A DNA stretch of 6,647 nt from an uncultured Clostridia bacterium. Lineage in GTDB: Bacteria > Bacillota > Clostridia > Christensenellales > Borkfalkiaceae. Numbering within the stretch: position 1 is the stretch's first letter; the number at the start of each line of letters is the position of its first letter. A program made the position numbers and the translations under genes. Below the pieces are notes generated by a model. That model did no database searches. It was not told the origin of the DNA and saw nothing but the letters and a program-made list of their open reading frames with translations. The stretch lies in assembly GCA_944369635.1 (NCBI GenBank), contig CALVXL010000021.1:1-6647 (forward strand). The letters are read 5' to 3'. Shown in pieces: positions 1-6,518 of this stretch.

Positions 1-425
1 TGTTCGATAAAGAGCGCGTCATTATCGGATACGCTCTCCGGCAGGTAGTAAAGGTTTGAAGATTCCGTCGTGACGAAATTTCTTAAAAAGCCGTTGAAAT
101 TTTCGCCTGCGATCTGCATGTCGGAACATTTTCCGGGCTCGCCGTTGTTGCAGCTGAAACATTTTTTACAAGGGAGCGTAGGGGATATGTATACGCGCGT
201 TCCCTGCTTCAAGTCGAACAGGTTTTGTCCCGGTTCGCTGACGATGCCTATGCCGTAAGCGCCGGGTACGGTGTTTACGGGTTCGCCTTTGATAAAGTGA
301 AGCGCGTCCGTCAGCGTGATCATCGCTTTTGTTACCATCACTTTGGTTTCGGTGGTGACGTCAAAGGATTCTTCTATGGTTTTGTCTTCCGTCTGCTTAA
401 CGCCGACGATGTGCCAACCTTGCAT
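1..425 (-). CDS. MDR-family (zinc alcohol dehydrogenase-like) oxidoreductase, N-terminal 141 residues, 3' end cut by the window
   Basis: This is the GroES-like half of a medium-chain dehydrogenase/reductase read on the minus strand. It starts at ATG 425-423, with GGAGG (434-430) four bases upstream, and stays open to the left edge. The structural-zinc lobe is intact: Cys86, Cys89, Cys92 and Cys100 have the exact C-x2-C-x2-C-x7-C spacing of zinc alcohol dehydrogenases, and a typical LPESVSD segment follows near residue 128. The catalytic zinc site looks lost. Where the family has ICGSD this protein has ITLTD (residues 36-40), and where it has GHEGAG it has GAYGIG (55-60), so the usual Cys, His and Glu ligands are replaced. 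The Rossmann NAD(P) domain would lie beyond the window. The gene diverges from rpmE. Family membership is confident; substrate is unknown, and it may be a non-catalytic-zinc or repurposed MDR protein. Confidence 0.85.
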   Translation of the reverse strand, partial: MQGWHIVGVKQTEDKTIEESFDVTTETKVMVTKAMITLTDALHFIKGEPVNTVPGAYGIGIVSEPGQNLFDLKQGTRVYISPTLPCKKCFSCNNGEPGKCSDMQIAGENFNGFLRNFVTTESSNLYYLPESVSDNDALFIE

Positions 426-481
426 AATACCTCCGTTTTCGCCGCAAAATACAAGCGTACTTTCGGCTTTTAACGAAATTA

Positions 482-510
482 AGTATACTCCAAAAGCCAA
501 AATAAATCAA
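482..510 (-). promoter_or_regulatory. Predicted sigma-A promoter of the MDR gene
   Basis: Read on the minus strand, TTGATT (510-505) and TATACT (487-482) are separated by exactly 17 bases. Initiation would fall near 475, giving a leader of about 50 bases before the ATG at 425. Short inverted repeats lie around it: AGCCAAAA at 495-502 with TTTTGGCT at 532-539, and TTTCG at 461-465 with CGAAA at 474-478. These could be operator sites, but they are too short and AT-rich to claim. Confidence 0.7.
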
Positions 511-556
511 GTAAATCGCATAAGTAAAATTTTTTGGCTATCGGTATAAAAATAAG

Positions 557-585
557 TTGACTTAAATAAAAAAATATTATATAAT
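557..585 (+). promoter_or_regulatory. Predicted strong sigma-A promoter of rpmE
   Basis: TTGACT (557-562) and a consensus TATAAT (580-585) have the ideal 17-base spacer, within a very AT-rich stretch that also supplies A/T-rich sequence upstream. Initiation is expected near 592, leaving a leader of about 57 bases. That leader ends in the ribosome binding site AAAGAGGTGA (633-642), six bases before the rpmE ATG. The strength fits a ribosomal protein gene. It lies back to back with the leftward MDR promoter, with about 46 bases between the two -35 boxes. Confidence 0.85.
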
Positions 586-648
586 TTCTTAGAAATCTTA
601 AAATAGCGAAAGCGTAAGGTAAAATAAAGCAGAAAGAGGTGAAATCTT

Positions 649-861
649 ATGAAGAAAGACGTGCATCCGAATTACCACGAAGTAACGGTCGTATGTGCTT
701 GCGGCGAAACTTTCAAAACGGGTTCGACGAAAAACACCGATACGATCAAAGTGGAAATTTGCAGTAAATGTCATCCGTTTTTCACGGGCAAGCAGAAACT
801 TGTTGACACCGGCGGCCGAGTAGATAAGTTTAACAAGAGATACGGAATCGATCAGCAATAG
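649..861 (+). CDS. rpmE: 50S ribosomal protein L31, zinc-binding (C+) type
   Basis: This is a 70-residue basic protein, the usual length for bacterial L31, a protein of the large subunit near the central protuberance that bridges to the 30S head. It opens with MKKDVHPNYHEV and carries the diagnostic CSKCHPFFTGKQ block followed by TGGRVDKFNKRY, which is very close to E. coli RpmE. Four cysteines (16, 18, 38 and 41) form the CxC plus CxxC zinc ribbon, so this is the zinc-containing form. Many bacteria also keep a zinc-free paralogue induced by zinc starvation, but none is in this window. It starts at ATG 649 after a good ribosome binding site, is driven by the promoter at 557-585, and is followed at once by an intrinsic terminator. 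It may therefore be mostly monocistronic, with readthrough feeding the downstream genes. Confidence 0.97.
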   Translation: MKKDVHPNYHEVTVVCACGETFKTGSTKNTDTIKVEICSKCHPFFTGKQKLVDTGGRVDKFNKRYGIDQQ

Positions 862-871
862 CCAGAAATAT

Positions 872-909
872 CGGCTTCAAGTCTATCTACGCTTGAAGTC
901 GTTTTTTTT
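872..909 (+). terminator. Intrinsic terminator after rpmE, possibly partial
   Basis: A 10-base-pair stem (872-881 with 892-901, one G-T pair) encloses a 10-base loop and is followed by eight consecutive T (902-909). This is a canonical Rho-independent terminator starting ten bases after the rpmE stop. The TTG start of the next gene is only 21 bases beyond the T-run, and no convincing promoter is seen between them. The downstream operon therefore probably depends on readthrough or on a promoter not recognisable here. Confidence 0.88.
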
Positions 910-917
910 ACATCGCG

Positions 918-923
918 AGAGGG
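918..923 (+). promoter_or_regulatory. Ribosome binding site supporting the TTG start at 931
   Basis: AGAGGG lies seven bases before TTG 931. No ATG or GTG is available nearby upstream in the same frame. The next in-frame ATG (988-990) falls inside the conserved GGQAVMEGVMMRG motif, so starting there would cut a family-defining motif. The TTG start is therefore the best choice. Confidence 0.75.
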
Positions 924-930
924 AAGCGTT

Positions 931-2730
931 TTGAAAAAAGAAAAGGACAAAAAGGTCAAAAAGACGTCTGTCGGCGGACAGGCGGTGATGGAAGGCGTGA
1001 TGATGCGCGGCAGGAGCGCTATGGCGACCGCCGTCCGCGATGCGGACGGCATTATCCGCGTGGAAAGCGTCCGGATCACCCCGCCCGAAAAGCAGAAAAA
1101 AATATTGCGTTTCCCCATTATCCGCGGCGTGGTCAGCTTCGTTTCTTCCTTCGTTACGGGCATGAAAACGCTTATGCGCTCCGCCGAAGTGTTCGGCGAG
1201 GGCGAGCCTTCCAGGTTCGAAAAGTGGCTGGCAAAGACCTTTAAAGTCAACGTGATGAACGTCGTGTTGTTCTTGTCCGCGCTTCTCGGCGTCGCGCTGG
1301 CGGTGGGGCTTTTCGTGCTTCTGCCGATCTGGTGCAGAAGGGGAATTGAACTGATCGTCGGCAACGGATTTCATTTTTCCGTCGTGGCAAAAAACTTTAT
1401 CGAGGGCGGGTTTAAGATACTCGTTTTCGTGGGATATATTCTTTTGATATCTTTGATGAAGGACGTCAGGCGGCTTTTTATGTATCACGGCGCGGAACAC
1501 AAGACGATTGCCTGTTACGAAAAGGACTTGCCGCTCACGCCGGAAAATGCGAGAACGTGTTCGCGCATACACGATCGCTGCGGTACGACTTTTATGGTGT
1601 TTGTCATCGTCATATCCATTCTGGTCTTTGCCGCCGTGGAAGCGATTTTCGGTGCATACGGCATATCCGTCGAAAGGATTTGGCGCGTACTTTTAAAAAT
1701 TGCGCTTCTTCCCGTCGTGGCAGGGCTTTCCTATGAGCTTTTAAAAGCGCTGGCGAAAACCGATTCCAAAATCGTTCTGCCGCTCAAATGGCCGGGAATG
1801 CTTTTACAGAAGATAACGACGCGCGAACCGGACGACGAGATGCTGGAAGTGGCGATCACCGCTTTTAACAAAGTGATGGAAATGGATGCCGATCCGACCA
1901 TTCCCCCGCAAAAATTTATGTCCGCGAAAAAACGCAAGGATATTACGGAAGAAGTCAAAAGACAGCTGAAAGCGGCGGGGATAGACGAGGATGCGGAAGC
2001 GGAATGGATCGTATCCTTAACGCTCGGCATAAAGCGTTCGGAAGTGTATTCCGATGCCGTCGTAACCCCGAAAAATGCGGATAAGGTTTACAAACTTTTG
2101 AAAGAACGCCTGACGGGCCGACCGCTTTGGTATTGCGTGGGCGATACGGAGTTTTACGGATATAAGATTAAAGTAGACGAGCGCGCGCTGATTCCGCGTC
2201 CCGAAACGGAAGAACTTGTCGAGCACGCGCTGAAAACGCTTGACGAAACGAAGACTGTGCTCGATCTTTGTACGGGAAGCGGCGCGATCGCCGTTGCGAT
2301 AGCCAAAAAGAGCGGCGCGAAAGTTACGGCTTCCGACATTTCGCTCAAGGCGTTGGAACTTGCAGAGGAAAATGCCGAAATGAATGGCGCGGAATTAGAA
2401 TTTATCAAGGGCGATCTGTTTGAAAATCTGCAAGGGCGGAAATTTGACGTAATCGTGACCAATCCGCCTTATGTCAAGCGGGGCGATATCGATAAACTGC
2501 AAAGAGAAATCCGAGAATTCGAACCCGTGCTCGCATTGGACGGCGGGGAAGACGGGCTGGAATTTTATAAGCGGATCGCGGCGGAAGCGAAGGAGCATAT
2601 CAATGCGGGCGGGTATCTTTTTGCGGAATGCGGGGAAGATCAGGCCAATGATGTTGCCTCCATGTTTGAAAATGCGGAAATCATCAAAGATATAAACGGA
2701 AAAGACAGGATCGTGAAGGCGGTGTTTTAA
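931..2730 (+). CDS. prmC: DUF1385 (YqhQ-like) membrane domain fused to release factor glutamine N5-methyltransferase (PrmC/HemK)
   Basis: One uninterrupted 599-residue frame joins two proteins that are normally separate. Residues 1-312 are a complete DUF1385/YqhQ domain of unknown function: GGQAVMEGVMMRG at 15-27, MYHGAEHKT at 184-192, HDRCGTTF at 214-221 and TTREPDDEMLEVAI at 296-309. Hydrophobic, probable membrane segments lie near 108-132, 161-176, 219-240 and 253-270. Residues about 336-599 are a full-length PrmC, the SAM-dependent enzyme that methylates the GGQ glutamine of release factors: IPRPETEELVE (421-431), SAM motif VLDLCTGSGAIA (443-454) and catalytic NPPY (511-514). No ribosome binding site precedes the internal ATGs near residues 316-330, so a separately started PrmC is unlikely. 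Four membrane segments would place both ends on the cytosolic side, as PrmC needs. The substrate gene prfA follows with a one-base overlap. Both domain calls are firm; the purpose of the fusion is unknown. Confidence 0.93.
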   Translation: MKKEKDKKVKKTSVGGQAVMEGVMMRGRSAMATAVRDADGIIRVESVRITPPEKQKKILRFPIIRGVVSFVSSFVTGMKTLMRSAEVFGEGEPSRFEKWLAKTFKVNVMNVVLFLSALLGVALAVGLFVLLPIWCRRGIELIVGNGFHFSVVAKNFIEGGFKILVFVGYILLISLMKDVRRLFMYHGAEHKTIACYEKDLPLTPENARTCSRIHDRCGTTFMVFVIVISILVFAAVEAIFGAYGISVERIWRVLLKIALLPVVAGLSYELLKALAKTDSKIVLPLKWPGMLLQKITTREPDDEMLEVAITAFNKVMEMDADPTIPPQKFMSAKKRKDITEEVKRQLKAAGIDEDAEAEWIVSLTLGIKRSEVYSDAVVTPKNADKVYKLLKERLTGRPLWYCVGDTEFYGYKIKVDERALIPRPETEELVEHALKTLDETKTVLDLCTGSGAIAVAIAKKSGAKVTASDISLKALELAEENAEMNGAELEFIKGDLFENLQGRKFDVIVTNPPYVKRGDIDKLQREIREFEPVLALDGGEDGLEFYKRIAAEAKEHINAGGYLFAECGEDQANDVASMFENAEIIKDINGKDRIVKAVF

Positions 2731-3806
2731 TGTTTAAAAAACTCGATAAAATGTTGGAGCGATACAACAGATTGACCGAGCTTACGGGGGACAGCGAAGT
2801 CATTTCCCGTATGGACGAGTGGAAAGCGTATACGAAAGAACTTGCCGATATGCGGGAAACGGTGGAAAAGTACCTCGAATATAAAAAAGTGCTCGGAGAG
2901 CAGGAAGCCGCAAAGGAAATGCTGGAAACGGAAACCGACAAGGAGATGAAGGAAATGCTTTCCGAAGAAGTATATTCCTGCAAAGACCGTTTGGAAGCGA
3001 TTGCGGCGGAACTTCGTATCCTGCTCATTCCGAAAGACCCCAACGACGACAAAAACGTCATTATGGAAATCCGCGCAGGTGCGGGCGGAGAAGAAGCGAG
3101 CCTTTTTGCTTACGAATTGTACAAAATGTATTTAAAATATGCCGAAATGAACCGCTGGAAATGCGAGGATATGGACAGCAACGAAACGGAGCTCGGCGGC
3201 ATGAAGGAAGTGGTGTTTTCCATTTCCGGACGGGGGGTTTATTCCAAGTTAAAATACGAAAGCGGCGTGCACCGCGTGCAGCGCGTTCCCGAAACGGAAT
3301 CGCAGGGCAGGGTGCACACTTCCACGGCAACCGTCGCGGTACTGCCCGAAGTGGAGGACGTGGAAGTCAATATCGATGAAAAAGATTTAAAAATCGATAC
3401 GCTTCGGTCGAGCGGTGCGGGCGGACAGCATGTCAATAAAACGGAGTCCTGTATCCGTATGACGCACCTTCCTACGGGCATCGTCGTGCTTTGTCAGGAC
3501 GAGCGTTCGCAAACCAAAAACAGGGAAAAGGCGATGCGTATCATGAAGAGCCGCCTTTACGATTATTATCAGAGCAAATACGAAAAGGAATATTCCGACA
3601 ACCGCCGTTCGCAGATCGGCACGGGGGATCGTTCGGAACGCATCAGAACATATAATTTTCCGCAGGGCAGGGTGACCGATCACAGGATCGGGTGTACGCT
3701 TTATACGCTGGATACCTTCATGATGGGCGATATGGAAGAGATGATCAATGCCCTGCAGATCGCCGACAGAGAAGCCAAACTCGCCGCGGGCAGCGACGAA
3801 GAATAA
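2730..3806 (+). CDS. prfA: Peptide chain release factor 1
   Basis: This 358-residue class I release factor recognises UAA and UAG in the ribosomal A site and triggers peptide release. The stop-recognition motif is Pro187-Glu188-Thr189, the PxT form of RF1 rather than the SPF of RF2. The peptidyl-transferase motif GGQ is at 231-233 within RSSGAGGQHVNKTES, and Gln233 is the expected PrmC methylation target. The IRAGAGGEEASLFA block is near 114-127, and the C-terminal TYNFPQGRVTDHRI segment is intact. The N-terminal 100 residues are charged and helical, as usual. Length and motifs match functional RF1 with no missing residue. ATG 2730 overlaps the preceding stop as TAATG, with AAGGCGG (2716-2722) seven bases upstream, so translation is probably coupled to the methyltransferase gene. 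Confidence 0.97.
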   Translation: MFKKLDKMLERYNRLTELTGDSEVISRMDEWKAYTKELADMRETVEKYLEYKKVLGEQEAAKEMLETETDKEMKEMLSEEVYSCKDRLEAIAAELRILLIPKDPNDDKNVIMEIRAGAGGEEASLFAYELYKMYLKYAEMNRWKCEDMDSNETELGGMKEVVFSISGRGVYSKLKYESGVHRVQRVPETESQGRVHTSTATVAVLPEVEDVEVNIDEKDLKIDTLRSSGAGGQHVNKTESCIRMTHLPTGIVVLCQDERSQTKNREKAMRIMKSRLYDYYQSKYEKEYSDNRRSQIGTGDRSERIRTYNFPQGRVTDHRIGCTLYTLDTFMMGDMEEMINALQIADREAKLAAGSDEE

Positions 3807-3812
3807 ACGTTT

Positions 3813-3818
3813 AAGGAG
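3813..3818 (+). promoter_or_regulatory. Ribosome binding site fixing the aminotransferase start at 3826
   Basis: AAGGAG lies seven bases before ATG 3826-3828. The reading frame is open further upstream to an ATG at 3748, but that longer version would add 26 unrelated residues encoded inside prfA and lacks this site. The family normally begins close to this MEITKRVKNIAPS sequence. Confidence 0.85.
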
Positions 3819-3825
3819 AAATACC

Positions 3826-5013
3826 ATGGAAATCACGAAAAGAGTCAAGAACATCGCGCCCTCGCTTACGCTGGAAATCACCGCTAAAGCGAAAAAAATG
3901 AAAGCGGAAGGAATCTCCGTCATCGGTTTCGGTGCTGGAGAACCCGATTTCAATACTCCCGACTATATCATCGAAGCGGCGAAAAAAGCGCTCGATATCG
4001 GTTTTACCAAATATACGCCCGCGTCGGGCATGCCCGAACTGAAAAAAGCGATTTGCGCCAAGTTTAAAAAAGACAACGATCTCGACTATACCGAAGATCA
4101 GATCGTCGTATCCTCCGGTGCAAAGAGTTCTCTTTATCTTGCAATCGAAGCTATCGTGGAAGAAGGAGACGAGGTTTTGCTTCCTTCGCCTTATTGGCTG
4201 ACCTATCCCGAACTCGTCGCTCTTGCCGGCGGAAAAACCGTCTATGTGCCCGCGGGAAAGGAGAAGGGCTATAAAGTGACGGCGGAAGATCTCAAAAAAG
4301 CCTGCACGCCGAAGACGAAGTGTCTTATTTTCAATTCTCCCAACAACCCGACGGGCGCCGTATACAGCAAAGAGGAAGTGGAAGACATCGCGAAATTCGT
4401 GGAGGAAAGCGGCATTTACGTTATTGCCGACGAGATTTACGAAAAGCTCGTTTACGGTGTGGAGCATTATTCTATCGCACAGTACAGCGAAAAAGTCAAG
4501 GAGCAGACCATCGTCGTCAACGGCATGAGCAAAACTTATTCCATGACGGGCTGGAGAATCGGTTATCTTGCCGCGCCGAAAAACATGGCTAAAGCCATTT
4601 CCAGCATGCAGTCGCATACGGCAAGCAATCCCTGTTCCATCGCGCAGTACGCGTCCGTGGCGGCGCTGAACGGCGGGGAAGAATTTATTGCGAATATGAA
4701 AAAGACTTTTGACGAACGCCGCAGATACATGGTGGAACGCGTAAAGAAGATGAAGGGCGTCGTCTGCGCCGAACCGAAAGGGGCGTTTTATCTCTTTATG
4801 GATGTGTCGGCGCTTTACGGCAAGAGCTTTGACGGCGAAAAGGTCGATTCTTCGATTTCCTTTGCAAACGCCGCGCTGAAAAAAGGCGTTGCGCTCGTGC
4901 CGGGTATCGCTTTCGGCGACGATAAGTCCGTGCGCCTTTCCTATGCGATCTCGCTCGAAGACATTAAAGAAGGGCTCGATCGGCTGGAAAGTTTTATCAA
5001 CGAATTGAAATAA
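3826..5013 (+). CDS. PLP-dependent class I aminotransferase, aspartate aminotransferase type
   Basis: This 395-residue fold-type I aminotransferase probably transfers the amino group between aspartate and 2-oxoglutarate. Visible landmarks are GAGEPDFNTP near residue 37, KYTPASG near 64, the PLP-phosphate region SSGAKSS near 103, PYWLTYPE near 125, SPNNPTG with Asn174, Asp202 and Tyr205 in ADEIYE, the PLP Schiff-base Lys236 in MSKTYSMTGWRIGY, phosphate-binding Arg244, and the substrate-carboxylate Arg370 in SVRLSYA. The whole layout parallels the Bacillus AspB / Thermus AspAT subgroup as I remember it. Substrate cannot be read with certainty: aromatic, prephenate or 2-aminoadipate activity occurs among close relatives. 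It begins 19 bases after prfA and ends 10 bases before the citrate-synthase-like gene, whose substrate or product chemistry (oxaloacetate, and glutamate precursors) fits an aspartate/glutamate transaminase. Confidence 0.92.
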   Translation: MEITKRVKNIAPSLTLEITAKAKKMKAEGISVIGFGAGEPDFNTPDYIIEAAKKALDIGFTKYTPASGMPELKKAICAKFKKDNDLDYTEDQIVVSSGAKSSLYLAIEAIVEEGDEVLLPSPYWLTYPELVALAGGKTVYVPAGKEKGYKVTAEDLKKACTPKTKCLIFNSPNNPTGAVYSKEEVEDIAKFVEESGIYVIADEIYEKLVYGVEHYSIAQYSEKVKEQTIVVNGMSKTYSMTGWRIGYLAAPKNMAKAISSMQSHTASNPCSIAQYASVAALNGGEEFIANMKKTFDERRRYMVERVKKMKGVVCAEPKGAFYLFMDVSALYGKSFDGEKVDSSISFANAALKKGVALVPGIAFGDDKSVRLSYAISLEDIKEGLDRLESFINELK

Positions 5014-5023
5014 GGGAAGAAAG

Positions 5024-6415
5024 ATGATTGAATTTAACAAAAACAAAAACGTATTGCAGGAAAAAACCTACGAATACGAATTGCAGGACGTTGCGGAGCC
5101 GCAACTTTTCAGGGACGTTTTCGAATATTCCAGCGTTCCGAAGGTGATTTTCAACTTCCGTAACGTGCCGATGAATCCGCCTTCGGAGATCTGGATAACG
5201 GATACCACGTTCCGCGACGGACAGCAGTCCACTTCGCCTTTTACCGTCAAGCAGATCGTCGATCTTTATAAGCTCATGGCGAAGCTCGGCGGGAAGAAAG
5301 GGCTGATCAGACAGTCGGAATTTTTTCTGTATTCCGAAAAAGACAGAAAGGCGGCGGAAGCTTGTATGTCGCTCGGACTAAAGTTTCCGGAAGTTACCAG
5401 CTGGATCCGCGCGAACAAAAAGGACTTTGAGCTTGTCAAGAGCATGAACATCAAGGAAACGGGCGTTCTTGTCAGCTGTTCGGACTATCATATTTTCAAA
5501 AAAATGAATCTCACGCGCTCGCAGGCGTTGGATAAATATCTCGGCATCGTCAAAGACGCTTTGTCTGCGGGGGTTAAACCCCGTTGCCACTTTGAAGATA
5601 TCACCCGCGCGGACTTTTACGGGTTCGTCGTGCCTTTCGCTTCCGAGTTGATGAGGCTTTCAAAAGAAAGCGGTATCCCCATCAAGATCAGAGCGTGCGA
5701 TACCATGGGGTTCGGCGTCACGTATCCCGGCAGCGCGTTGCCCCGCAGCGTGCAAGGCATTATCTACGGGCTCAACTACTATTCGGGCGTGCCCAGCGAA
5801 CTATTGGAATGGCACGGACACAACGATTTTTATAAAGTGGTTACGAACGCCACCACTGCTTGGCTGTACGGTTGCGCCGCGATCAACTGTTCGCTCCTCG
5901 GCATCGGGGAAAGAACGGGTAACTGTCCGCTCGAGGCGATGGCGATCGAATATGCTTCCATTCGCGGGACTGACGACGGTATGGATTTTACCGCCATCAC
6001 CGAAATCGCAGAATATTTTGAAAAGGAGATCGGTTACGTCATTCCGCCGAGAACGCCGTTTGTGGGCAGAAGCTTCAATTCCACACGTGCGGGCATTCAC
6101 GCCGACGGTATGCTGAAAGACGAGGAGATCTACAATATCTTCGATACGAAAAAGATCCTTAACCGACCGATGCACGTTTCCATCAACAATTCCAGCGGTC
6201 TTGCGGGGATCGCATACTGGATCAACGAATATTACGATCTTCCCGATGAATACAAAATCAGTAAAAACGAGCCGATTGTAGCGAAGATCAAGGAACTTAT
6301 CGACAAGCAGTATGAAGACGGGCGTTGCAGTGTGCTCGGCGACGACGAGCTGGACGGAATGGTCATGCTCTTAGATAAGGAACTCCATAAAAAGCTGATG
6401 ATTTTGGGTCAATGA
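5024..6415 (+). CDS. DRE-TIM acyltransferase, probable Re-citrate synthase (isopropylmalate/homocitrate synthase relative)
   Basis: This 463-residue member of the 2-isopropylmalate synthase superfamily condenses acetyl-CoA with a 2-oxo acid. The TIM-barrel signature is DTTFRDGQQ (60-68, with Arg64 and metal-ligand Asp65). Metal ligands His264 and His266 sit in WHGHNDFYK, GERTGN is at 295-300 (Asn300), and the catalytic-type His359 lies in TRAGIHADG. It lacks the C-terminal leucine-feedback domain of ordinary LeuA, which is longer. It also uses FRDGQQ and has an N-terminal extension (RDVFEYSSVPKVIFN, PMNPPSEIWITD) that I recall from clostridial and deltaproteobacterial Re-citrate synthases. 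That enzyme makes citrate from oxaloacetate in anaerobes lacking ordinary citrate synthase, feeding 2-oxoglutarate and glutamate. The aminotransferase next door is consistent. Homocitrate synthase is the main alternative. It starts at ATG 5024 with AGGGAAG overlapping the previous stop. Confidence 0.8.
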   Translation: MIEFNKNKNVLQEKTYEYELQDVAEPQLFRDVFEYSSVPKVIFNFRNVPMNPPSEIWITDTTFRDGQQSTSPFTVKQIVDLYKLMAKLGGKKGLIRQSEFFLYSEKDRKAAEACMSLGLKFPEVTSWIRANKKDFELVKSMNIKETGVLVSCSDYHIFKKMNLTRSQALDKYLGIVKDALSAGVKPRCHFEDITRADFYGFVVPFASELMRLSKESGIPIKIRACDTMGFGVTYPGSALPRSVQGIIYGLNYYSGVPSELLEWHGHNDFYKVVTNATTAWLYGCAAINCSLLGIGERTGNCPLEAMAIEYASIRGTDDGMDFTAITEIAEYFEKEIGYVIPPRTPFVGRSFNSTRAGIHADGMLKDEEIYNIFDTKKILNRPMHVSINNSSGLAGIAYWINEYYDLPDEYKISKNEPIVAKIKELIDKQYEDGRCSVLGDDELDGMVMLLDKELHKKLMILGQ

Positions 6416-6478
6416 TTTGACGCCGATATCAGGATTGTTCCTATAAATCGGTACAGGCTCAAAAAAAGATAGATATAA

Positions 6479-6513
6479 GAGCCGCCGCGCAAAATTTACG
6501 CGGCGGCTTAATT
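6479..6513 (+). terminator. GC-rich hairpin, probable operon terminator
   Basis: GCCGCCGCG (6481-6489) pairs perfectly with CGCGGCGGC (6499-6507) around a 9-base AT-rich loop, extended by A-T and G-T pairs to about 11. The following tract TTAATTG is only partly T-rich, so this is a strong stem with a weak tail. It lies about 65 bases after the citrate-synthase-like stop. A competing five-base pairing (GGCTC 6456-6460 with GAGCC 6479-6483) exists but is too short to call an antiterminator. Confidence 0.7.
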
Positions 6514-6518
6514 GTGTA

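Noticed and set aside
418..436. Start context of the MDR gene (ACGGAGGTATTATGCAAGG) resembles that at 6629-6647
   Set aside because: The match of 16 in 19 is mostly a shared consensus ribosome binding site, AT-rich spacer and ATG; the MDR leader lacks the matching inverted arm, so a common regulatory unit is not supported.
70..549. Three short plus-strand open frames near the left edge
   Set aside because: They sit over the minus-strand MDR gene and its leader, lack ribosome binding sites, and overlap one another in different frames.
803..830. TTGACA (803-808) inside rpmE with TAAGTT 16 bases on, as a possible promoter for the downstream operon
   Set aside because: The -35 is perfect but it encodes conserved L31 residues, and the -10 matches only three of six positions.
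883..1572. Overlapping minus-strand open frames opposite the DUF1385 domain
   Set aside because: Histidine/arginine-rich antisense shadow of a well-supported gene, with no motif or start signal of its own.
1918..1920. Internal ATG (residue 330) as a separate start for a stand-alone PrmC
   Set aside because: It is well placed before the PrmC domain, but the preceding bases contain no Shine-Dalgarno-like sequence and the frame is continuous from 931.
3811..5046. A 411-codon open frame on the minus strand opposite the aminotransferase
   Set aside because: It lies wholly over a gene with every family motif, has an arginine/phenylalanine-rich composition typical of antisense translation, and has no ribosome binding site or recognisable domain.
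6423..6451. Imperfect hairpin CCGAT/ATCGG with inner AGGA/TCCT just after the last full gene
   Set aside because: Short paired blocks with unpaired gaps and no T-run on either side; not convincing as a terminator or riboswitch.
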